A stretch of 64,000 nt of DNA from Micromussa lordhowensis (taxonomy: Eukaryota > Cnidaria > Anthozoa > Scleractinia > Lobophylliidae): the NCBI GenBank assembly GCA_964020085.1, contig OZ026606.1, forward strand, positions 16,793,780-16,857,779, in the 5' to 3' direction. This document shows positions 1 through 11,000 of this stretch, one piece after another. Below the pieces are notes generated by a model. That model did not search any database, was not told where the DNA came from, and saw only the letters and a list, made by a program, of their open reading frames with translations. The position numbers and the translations under genes were made by a program. Within the stretch, counting starts at the first letter, position 1, and each line of letters starts with the position of its first letter.

Positions 1-138
1 TTTCTCAAAGCGAGTCTTGCTGCTCATCCTTTTATATGAAAATGAGATTTCATTCACGTGCAAATTAAACTCATTTTCATATGAATGGTTGTGCACCAGG
101 CCTCGCTTTGAAAGAGAGCCTCTAGGTAACTCGGAAAT
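1..138. repeat. Palindromic MITE-like element, copy 1
   Basis: The sequence around ATATGAAAATGAG pairs with CTCATTTTCATATGAA downstream, and CAAAGCGAG near the left end pairs with CTCGCTTTG. The outer motif AACTCGGAAATGG (131-143) recurs inverted at 52607 (CCATTTCCGAGTTG), so the element is a family member of the one at 52,605-52,755. The left end may be cut by the window. Confidence 0.6.
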
Positions 139-358
139 GGTCTATTGTAAACTGTAAATTGAGTTTTACGAGGCATTATATCGCAATATTTAGTATCGAC
201 CGCCATGGGTTACCCCTATATTAAAGTAGAAATTAAAGTAAAACGATATTGTATTTGTCATCTGCAGATTAATAAAACGATTCAGTTCCTTACATTGAAA
301 AAAAAAACAGTTCCTGATTAATAAAGTTAATTGCTTTAAAGTTTCCTTAAGAAAACGG

Positions 359-386
359 CAAATGGGATACCAAGTTCATCCTAAAT
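359..386. repeat. SINE target-site duplication, left copy
   Basis: CAAATGGGATACCAAGTTCA and the next eight bases recur at 681-708 with a single C/G difference. Confidence 0.85.
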
Positions 387-680
387 AGGTAAGGTAAAGT
401 CTGGATACGAGCCAAGTGGCTCATCAGGCCGGAGCTTATCCCGGTTTCTGTAGCATGAAGCGACTAGGAATATTTCTACTCCCCCCTGGATGGGATGCTA
501 GTCCATCGCAGGGTTACCCCCAGCATTAAATTCTCTGGTACCCATTTATACACCTGGGCGGAGAGAGGCACCATGAGAGTAAAGTGTCTTGCCCAAGAAC
601 ACAACACAATGTCCCAGGCCAGGGCTCGAACCCGGACCGCTCGCTCCGGAGTTGAGCGCACTAACCATGAGGCCACTGCG
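387..680 (-). mobile_element. tRNA-derived SINE, copy 1
   Basis: On the minus strand the head (from 680) reads CAGTGGCCTCATGGTTAGTG with a pol III B box GGTTCGAGCCC about 40 bases further on. The body ends in an ACCTT-rich tail near 387. It aligns over its whole length with the plus-strand copy at 53,211. It is flanked by 28-bp direct repeats (359-386 and 681-708, one mismatch), the target duplication. It sits in the intron downstream of ATP9 exon 14. Confidence 0.88.
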
Positions 681-708
681 CAAATGGGATAGCAAGTTCA
701 TCCTAAAT
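681..708. repeat. SINE target-site duplication, right copy
   Basis: Matches 359-386 in 27 of 28 positions. Long for a target duplication, but it directly abuts the SINE head. Confidence 0.85.
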
Positions 709-763
709 GGTCTGAGACAAAAATATCAGTTATCCTCAAAACGTTTATCTAAACGTGACGTAC

Positions 764-929
764 CATTTCATTTTCAGTCAGTGTCCCTGTTTTATCGGAC
801 AGTAGATATCCTATTCGCCCCAGTTCCTCTGGTATAGTACTGCTTCGGACCACTGTCCCAGGGATGTTTTTGTCGTGTATTATCATCCAAGAGTACACGA
901 CTTTACCCAGATCCAGACTAACTCGGAGA
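764..929 (-). CDS. ATP9: ATP9 exon 14 (DKTGT phosphorylation site); last exon in window
   Basis: Residues 445-500: [15 protein letters not shown] finishes TM4, then [18 protein letters not shown] and [14 protein letters not shown]. Asp490 of DKTGT is the P-type phosphorylation site. Donor is GAAATG|GTACGT. I searched 1-760 for the expected next block (FKRLHLGTVSYG-like) and did not find it, so the gene continues left of the window. Confidence 0.96.
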
Positions 930-2019
930 CTGAAAGGAAAGAAAAAGAAATCAGCTGGGAGAATGAGTAAAAAAGGGCTTTGCATTAGTTATTTAGCGCA
1001 CTAACGAGTCTGAGACCACCCAAAACATTACATACCGACGACGTAACTTGACGAAGATTCGCTTAATGCATGTGATTGGTTGGAATATTCTCGCGCAAGT
1101 GACAATCAATCACAGGCGCTTCACGGATCTCTGGAAAGCTACGTCATCAAAATGGTATTTTTCGTGTCGAATCTGAGGCGTCTTGTCCGTCCATGGGGAA
1201 GAATTAAGCGCACGAACGAAAATGCGTTTCCTGAGATTTTTCTCAACGTGGCCAACTGCTGACATTTACTTCTTTCAACGCCAGTCTACTTGATAATGAT
1301 CACTCGAGGTTACGTCTTCAAGTAGCCTCCTACGTAGACGCTCTTTGGGCTCGTCATGCAATCAAGGAAGATTGCGTGACGAGCCCAAAGAGCGCCTGCG
1401 TAGGAGGCTAGTCTTCAAGGATTAATTAACCTTCTGTGTATGTTAATGACCGACAACGTCTAGACTTTACCGGCAGACCGAAAGGATAAGAACAAAAGAT
1501 CTGTCTGAAGAGGGTGGTGATTCAAGGACACCAATCTCAAAATACGCCAAACTTCGGCCGTCTTTCTTCATCACACAGATCACACCTTTCCAGATGATAA
1601 CAACGCAAGACTCTAGGAAGATTATCTTACAGCTGTCTTAACTTACCTTAGAGGAATGATGTACGAAAACAACAGGATGAAACGAATTAAGTAGCGATAC
1701 CAAGGTCCATTGTAACCCTAAATAATCAAGAAACAAACATTACTATTAATATACCCTCAGTCTTATATGGCAGGCTCCGCGAGCGGGCAAGATGAATCAA
1801 ATCCTGCTCTGTGATTGGCTACCCGAGCGGGCAAGTTGGAGCCATCTTGCTCGCTCGGGACTACCCGCCTTGTCCCGCAAGAAAAATTTCCCCAAAAGCC
1901 ATATAATAAATCCTTTATTGACCAAGCTTGTTCGGTCAAGATGGCTTGATATTGGCCTCGTTCTTTTTTTGCGTGTTTATGGACCTCGACCCCGTCTCGG
2001 TCCATGAACACGCAGAAAA

Positions 2020-2052
<33 letters not shown>

Positions 2053-5000
2053 ACAATAACCCATACGTCTTAGTTTCTGATACTAAAATAAATAGCACGA
2101 GAAACCACAGGTATCCCAAGCTCCTTGGGAGCCGCGAACATTATGAGAGTTTGTATGGGAATCTAACGATTGTATGTAACAGTTCGAAATATGGAAAGAA
2201 ATTGTATATCAAATAGAAAAACGATGAAACTGAAACTCGCTGGAATCGCGTTGAAACGGCCCCAAAATGACATGGAAATAAAAGTAACACACAGAGGAGT
2301 CAAAGTAAATCGTTTTTATTCAATTTCGAACTGTCAGATACTGTCAAACTGTCACATACGATCATTACATTCCCATATAAACTCTTACGCTGTTACGCAA
2401 TGTCATATAAGTTCAAGGCTCCCAAGCACAACAAGCGCGAGTGGAATAATTAGTTCGTATAGTGTGATCGCCCGGGTGAACGATCACACTTAACTTAAAT
2501 AAATGAGCCACTACGCGGGCTCTCATTGGTCGATAGGTGTGTTTAGATGTGAGTATGTAAACACGGTTGTGACGTTTTAGATTCGCGCGTATTTTTGAGA
2601 ATTATTTTATAAAAGCAATTGAGCACTTTTTCCGTGTTTATATAGCCTCATCTAAACACTCGGGGGCTTGGGAGAATTCTCGAAAGTTATGTAAACCCTC
2701 GACTACGTCTCGGGTTTGCATAACTGTCTCGAATTCTCCCAACCCTCCTCGTGTTTAGATGAGGCTATATATACACGGAAAAAGTGCTTTATCGCTTAAA
2801 TACGAACTACTGATTCTCCTGGGTTCAAACCATTTACTACAGTGGAATAATTGTTAAAAAAAACTTCACCTTGATCGATACCATGCCCAGAGAAAGACTC
2901 AGAGTCGCTATGAACAACACTTTGGTTAGATTGTTCACCTCAGCATCAATAAGGCCAAACTAGAGAAGTGAGAAGAGGGTATTCAAGCGGTGTACATGTA
3001 ACTTAAAAAAAAATGAAAATGTTTTCACACTCGTTATGAGTACTACTGGAAATCTCTCAAGTTAATGGATCCCTGAATTATTCTAAACTACGCCAGATGG
3101 ATGCAATATTACAGACGCTTTGTACAAACAACTAGCATTCATTAAACATTTCTCACTGCAGTGTTACACAGTCCCCTAGAATTTCAAGAGAGAAAACAAA
3201 GCGAGTCTGGCGAGAAACAGCACCGGTCTTACAGTACACAGCACTCGTTTCACTTCAGAGAAACACGACCTGTCACGCAAGAAGTATTTATTTGGTAGCG
3301 TATGCTTGAACAGTGTTTTAGCAGTTCAGGGTCAGAAGATATTCTGTTATTACAGTATGTGCGTCACTCGCATACCATGACAAATATCTGAGCAAAAACA
3401 TTCCTCGCTGATGCTACAGCACTACAGAAGCTAATGCAATGTCTCTGACTTCATGAAGGCATTTCTTTAACTACACAGAAGTTTACAGTCAGATACCTTT
3501 GTTTCAGGGTTTGACGTGTTCATCACACTTCTCGTCTCTGAACCTGTGTAGATCACCACGCCAACAGCAGTGCCTTAACATGAATCACAAACCAGTTCTT
3601 TTAGTTGCTTTTATAATAATTACAAGTAGACTTCACTCATATTTCTCATTTTGAGAACTTGGTTTTAAATCACTAGAAACATTTCTTCTACGATAATCAG
3701 GACTCACGAGGAAAAGAAAGAGACTAAACACTCCCTTTCCTTTCAGTGTGCGATGAGTTTCGTTTCCCAGGATGCAATAACGGTACGGCTAACCGAGAAG
3801 CCATGAACCGTGGATGCAGAGAAAAAGAAATGAAATCAAAGGAGAACTACGGCCAAACTCGTGGACTAAGTAATCTAGGGATGAAACATATTGTTAACTT
3901 GCAATTCAGTATTGGTCTATTATTAAAGGCTGATAAAACAAGCCGGGTTTGTACCACGCAAGGTTTCTCTTATCTCTCAAAGCGAAGGCTTTGTTCGTTT
4001 GCCTTGCTGCACACATATTACATACGTCCAGAATAGCTAGGGTGGCAAAATTGCAGCTGAACATGGAGGGGTAAAGGCTACGGTTTCTTTTCAGAGTGGG
4101 TACAGTACTCCTGCCCAAAACTCATTAAGTACTGCCCCCCACGCCCCAAAGCCTGCTGAAAAGATCAATGAGAACATTTGCATGTATTCAAGGACTTTTT
4201 TCTTTTCATACGAGCTTACAGACCTTTCTCATTGCATTTCACTGAAGGCTATAGGTAAAGGTCTCTTATGCGCTTGTCTCTATATTTATTGCACGTAAAA
4301 TACATCAAAATAAGTAGTCTCTTTTGCAAGCATTTCCAGTGTTGATCCAAAAAATCTGTCCACCCAGAAATATGTGTTCCAACGAGTTCACAGAGGCTCA
4401 CTTTTCAAAACTTTTCAGGACCAGAAACCCACCTTCCCCATCCCCCACCCCATGCAGGAGAAGATAACCAACTCCAGCACTCTTCCACACCCAGCCACCT
4501 TGATCACAAGCAAGTAGTGCTCCACCTACTTTAGGATTTCCTCCTGCTACTTTGTTTTAATTTTTAAAGCCTGAATTTACATGTACATGTATGTAGCTGA
4601 CCACACTTTTAAGCTTTCCTACACTCACCTGATGCTATCACAGTGTTGGCCCACATGGTATTCTCTATACTGAGAGGAATTTCAGTCCTTTCTCCGTCGT
4701 ACTGTATGGAAAAATTTACAACTGTTAGTACATAAATTGTTAATTTTGGTCACACTGGAAGAGGTATACAGAGGGGTACATTAATTAACAGAGGGTTTGT
4801 CAAGCACTTCTATCATGACCTCCTGGCACGGGACAATGGGCAACCACGCCCTGTGTCACGACTTTTTCAAGCCCTACAGTAGTTTGTACTTTACCCACGT
4901 TGGTACCGGTAATTGCCTACTTCATACACAGAGCATTACAGTACCGCCTGAAGATATATACCCCTTTCCCGCGTTTTGCCGCCAATGACGCAGTATTCCC

Positions 5001-8000
5001 GCATTCAACTTCGTCTTTACCTAGGTAAACCCAAGGACCTTATTTGTCCTGCCGCGGCAGCAATTGTATTACCTCAGTAAAAAAGACGCGTCTAGTAATT
5101 TCTCTGGAGACAGACAGCCCAACAACACGCAGTTAAAGATCGAACACTAGCATTTCTGAGAGATAATCCCAGAAAGATATACTGTAAAAGAGGAAAGAGA
5201 ACATCCTCTAGCCAATCAATTATCACGGACGTTTGAGATTAAAAAAGTCTATATTTACATGTAGTTTCTTAGTGGTAATGACATAAAAACAATACGATGA
5301 TATAAAAATCATTAAGCACAGAGAAATACCAGGAACAGGAGCCACAACTTACTCTTGTAAATGTGCCAACAAAACTATGAATGTCTTTCTGTGGTTTCTC
5401 TGCATACACAGATGCACTGATGTTCAGCATATCCTGAAAAACAAGTTGTTCTTTGTGCAATTGTTATTGCAATTTCCCCCAGTTTTTTTTTTTGTCGCAC
5501 CCAGGACTGCATGTGTAAACCAGCTGTGATTTCAGTGAAATTCAGTGGTAATTTCAGTGTAATATAGCAGGGAGGTTTCAATGAAAACAACACTAACGTT
5601 GTTCATGAGACATGTTTACTTGCTCTGATACAAAAAAAGTTGACAAATTTATCATGTGTCACTGAAATTCAAGTCATATTTGACGCACTAATATACTGAA
5701 ATTGCAGCTGGATGCAGTGTTAGTGCGAAACAAATTGTGACAAAAATGTGTAATTGAACATAAAGAACTCTTTTACCTCACATCACAAAGAAGGGAATTG
5801 CAGAGAGTTATGTCTACTTAATTGACCATGCCCATTAATAAGTCTAATAGTCAATGATGAGTGCAGACATGTATTGGCTAAGCACAAAGTACATCAGATG
5901 TAGAAAGTTGTCACAACTCACAGCATCACAAGGCAGTCTCTGGCAAGGTGCTACAGTCACACGCAGCTTCCAGTCAGTTTCTCCATCCATTTGATCTGTT
6001 CTTAGAAAGCATGCCCCTGAAAAAGGCAATTTTTTCAATGACTATATTCACACCCAAACTAATCATCAAACAAAATTATGCTTATCACGTAAATTTAAAT
6101 GATCGTGAGCCTATTCATAAAATTTTACATGGCATGAATCCCTTATCAAAGTAATGATCACTATTCTTTACCAGTCTTTTCTGAAGTTCTCAGAAACACC
6201 ATGTCTGCAGGAACCCTTTGATTCTGTCAAAATAAGCAAACAAATATTGGTGTTAATATTATTAATAATGACTTTAAAGAACTTATAGCCCAAAAGAAAT
6301 TATGAAAGAACAATCTATTTACATGTTGAAGTCATGAGATGAAATCACAGAGTCATGAGGTAGCTTGCACTTGAAGACCTTTTTTTGAAGTTTGATAAAT
6401 TTAATATCTAATTTCTCGATTTCACGATTTTGTGACAATAATTTTGGCATTGTTGATTTTAATTTATTTAGCACATACCTTCTCAACTATGATAAGGTCA
6501 GACACCTTGATAGCTGAGCTTGGCACAGTAACAATACCTACAGTTAGAGTGTAAGAAAAATCAGCAAAGAACGGTGAATAGTCCTGGTAATGGTATTTTA
6601 ATTTACAGAATATTATTATTAAAAAAAGAAGAGTAATCAGGTTTTGGAAACATACATGTATACCGTATCAATATAAAAAAGGCGTTCTCTGGTTAAGAAA
6701 AAATTTAATCCCTTGTGCCGGTTGTCCTTGGAGCTACATTGCTGAGACTGGAAGGCGCCTTTCAACGAGGAAAAAGGAACACATTCGAAATGCAAAATGT
6801 GTAAACCTGGCTCTAATATTTCAGTTCATGCTTGGCATAATAATCACTCTATTGACTTCAACAATGCCAGAGTAATCGATAAGGGAAACTTCTGAATTCG
6901 AAAAACTTTAGAATCTTGGCACACCGCTAACACTGATGAAGCAGACAATAACTCCAAGCCGTTGCCAAAACGATACTCTATTCTTTTAGATTAGTCCTTT
7001 TTTTTTTCCATTTTTCACCGTTTCCAAACTTTTTTCACCCTTCCATTTTGTATATATTTCCATCTCACGCATTTACATCTTAGTTTTCAAAGGCTTTAGT
7101 CTGGAAGCTGAAAGCTTACGTTTTTAAATTTTTTCTTAACCAGAGAACGCCTTTTTATATTGAAAATTATTACTATTAGTTACTAAAATGGTCCAAATAT
7201 CAGCATGTATCAATAAGTTACTGTTTCTACTTCGTTTTTGTTTCGACATCCAATAACTTTTATTTTTTAGTCTCCCCTCTCTAAGAATAAGATTTTCAAA
7301 ACAGAGCTCTACAAATTTAACCACAACATATATTCAACACTGACAGAGACAATCGGTCATCACAATAGCAAACATTACCTGAATGGAAACGAAATTTTTA
7401 AACTTAAAAATATTAAAATTTAAATTAAAATTTAGAAATTGTAAAATATTGAAGTTGCAGTTCTGTATATAAATAGTAACAGAGACAATCGGTCATCACA
7501 ATAGCAAACGTTACCTGAATGGAAACGAAATTTTTAAACTTAAAAATATTAAAATTTAGAAATTGTAAAATATTGAAGTTGCAGTTCTGTATATAAATAG
7601 TAACCAAAACTGTAAGTGTATTTTATTCAGTAATTTGAAATTGAAAACAGTTATTCCAGTATGCTGTTTAAGCAATAGACCACAGGTTTCTATGGGTTAT
7701 AGGCTGATAAACCATGCAGGATGTTGGTAAGAACACGAGAAGAATTTGTAAATCACGAGCCGCAGGCGAGTGGTTTACGAATTCTTTGAGTGTTCTACCA
7801 ACATCCCAAGTGGTTTATCAGCCTATAACCCATAGAAACTTGTGGTCTATTGCTTTTATATAATAATTCAGAAGACGCGCGATTTTGCCATGGGTTTACC
7901 GGCACAATAACCCATAGTTGATTGACCAATCAGAGCACGCGCATTGATTTGGTTATTATATAAACACAAATAATATTAGACAGCTGGACCTTTCTTTGTC

Positions 8001-11000
8001 AGCTTCTGGTAAAGCTGTGAGTTGACTTCTCTGTCTCTTCTGAACCTCAAAGAGTCGTCGTAAGCTTCCCGACACATTGTTACAAACACAACAAAAGCCT
8101 GCAAAAGACATCAAGAATAACATGTAAATTGTAGTTCAAATCTTGTTGTAAACTTGAGTCATTCCTTCTTGTTCCTGCAATGATTTATTGCCAGTAATTT
8201 TGCATAACATGATTATTAGGTCCACTCTATTTTTGTAGGGTAACATATAACAAATAAATGGAAATACAGTACAAATTATAATACATGTAGTTTTTAGTAG
8301 AATTCTGCTGGTATACCAATGCAAATGCTGCAATCTGATGGGCTAAGCCATCGCACACTGTCAGCCATTAGTGTGCTGTGGCTTGGTGTGATCAACAAAA
8401 TGGCAATGTTTTCCAAAGACAAGTTTTGAAGGAACATTTTATAGAAACAAATGATCAATCAAATTCCTGACTAAAAGAAGGACATTCACGGTTTCTTAAA
8501 AATGTTGAAAGAAATTGATGTGCGGACACAACAGCAACATTTCAAATGAAAATTTACTCCAAGTGATTTTTCTAAGTATGATATTATTCACTCTCAATTA
8601 TCAATGCGGTGACGGTTGATTAGACTTTCGTTGTAATCAACTATCACCTCATAGAAATCCTGAGCTCGTACATGTAATCTAATTAACAATTAGATTATGA
8701 GCTCGAGATTTCTATGAGGTGATAGTTGATGAGGCCAAAGGCCGAATCAACTATCGCCTCATAGAAATCGAGAGCGAATAATCTAATTGTTTTAGTAGAA
8801 TTCTAACTGAAATTAACGCAAATAACGGCTTCCAATGATTTTCCCACGCATTATTGAACTTTACCCATAAACAAAGTTGAACGTATCGAACTGTCCTTGG
8901 CAAATTTGCAGTTGTTTACGCGCGTACCCGCTTTTTCAATATTTTCAAGTTTTTAAAGTCAAGAAACCTTAAAAGTGCTTCTTTTAGTCTTCCCAAGAAT
9001 TTAATTACCCGTTTACATCTGAAATTCCTTCCAAAACTTCGGAAAAACTATAAAAACATCGCATTTCTTGGACGACCGGCGGCCAACTGTACTCTAATGG
9101 CTGATAGTATACGAGTAGCTCAGCCAATCAGATTGCAGCATTTGCATTAGTATACTAGTAGAATTCTACTAATTATATTTAGTAGAATTCTACTAGTATA
9201 CTAATGCAAATGCTGCAATCTGATTGGCTGAGCTACTCGTATACTATCAGCCATTAGAGTACAGTTGGCCGCCGGTCGTCCAAGAAATGCGATGTTTTCC
9301 GAAGTTTTGGAAGGAATTTTAGATGTAAACGGGTAATTAAATTCCTAAGAAGACTAAAAGAAGCACTTTTAAGGTTTCTTGACTTTAAAAACTTGAAAAT
9401 ATTGAAAAAGCGGGTACGCGCGTAAACAACTGCAAATTTGTCAAGGACAGTTCGATACGTTCAACTTTGTTTATGGGTAAAGTTAAATAATGCGTGGGAA
9501 AATCATTGGAAACCGTTATTTGCGTTAATTTCAGTTAGAATTCTACTAAAACAATTAGATTATTCGCTCTCGATTTCTATGAGGCGATAGTTGATTCGGC
9601 CTTCGGCCTCATCAACTATCACCTCATAGAAATCTCAAGCTCATAATCTAATTGTTAATAATCTTTAGTTTCTAATAGTAACCTTAATGACATCAAACAA
9701 AATAGTTATAATAAAGTTAATCAAATAAGTTCAATCTAAAAATATTATTATCATTATTATTAGATATTTTACTATTTACTTTTATTATTATTTTAATAAT
9801 AATTGTTTTTAATCTCATACCAGAGGACCCCAGTAAGTGTAAAGATATCCAATTCTAAGTTCAGGAATAAACTGAGATGCTGCGACCACAAGGAAGTACA
9901 TGTTAAGGAAGAACTTGAACTGGTTGTACAAGGTCTGAAAACAAATAAAGAAAAATAAATAGTAAATTAGACCAACCATGATAGTAATTAACTGGTTAGG
10001 ACATGTACTCAGGAGAGAGGGTGAGAAGGACTGCTTTACAGCATTGGGGTAGACACCAGAAGGACGAAGGGCGAGAGGGAGACCAAAGATCACTTGGAGA
10101 AGGACTGTTGAGAGAGAGAGAAACAAAGCAGGAGGGAAGAGATGGAATGTAGCCAAGGCGGCGGATCAGAGAGTGTTGGTCAGAGAATGTGTCAGCCTTA
10201 GGAGCCTACTGGCGCACACAGACTGGATGATGATAGTAATTAAAACTTGATTGATTCTACTTGGTTCTTTCCATGTCTTTATCATGTATTCAGAGCTCAC
10301 ATGCATGTCTCATAATGCTAGTATGACAGGTATGGATTTCAGATGGTGACCAATTTCCAAAACAATGAGAACTGAAGGAGCAACCTTCTAAAGGGTTCCA
10401 GGGCAATGCCCTCCCAGGAAATGGTTTGGAGTTTAACTCCCTTAAGTCCCCTTCCCTGGATTTCTGAGTTGGTAGCTTGAAGGCTACATACACAATTTGA
10501 CAGAAGACTTATAATAAGTGTATGTAGGTCCCTATGTCCAGTAATCAGATTGCTTACACATGTACATATGCACATAGAATACTAGACAGAATAACTAAGT
10601 GCTGTTTAATTTTATAGAAAAGATGAACATTTCTAATGATAAAATGTTATTATCTGGCACAGCAAAACATTACCTTAAATGGTATGACACAAAGTCATTT
10701 TTAATATCACTTTGTATCATACCGTACAACTTAATATGTAATTACAGGTTGAAATAAATTTTCTCAAAAGTAGACAATACTAAAACTGTGTTGATCAATG
10801 AACATGAATAGCTGTTCATCACTTTCATGCTTACTACTGCCAAAAGTCACGAATAAAAATGACAGTAAATAGCCACAGTATACAATTGCCATGCATGAAT
10901 GGGTAATAAATGCTTACCAATGGGATGAAAGTTAAGATATTGTATTTCTGATTACAAATGACATTACGAGGAAACTTCTGAGTAGCAGACTGAAAACAGA

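Noticed and set aside
2870..2882. Alternative exon 12 donor at 2882 (ATG|GTATCG)
   Set aside because: It would remove four residues that match ATP9B in length; the donor at 2870 fits better.
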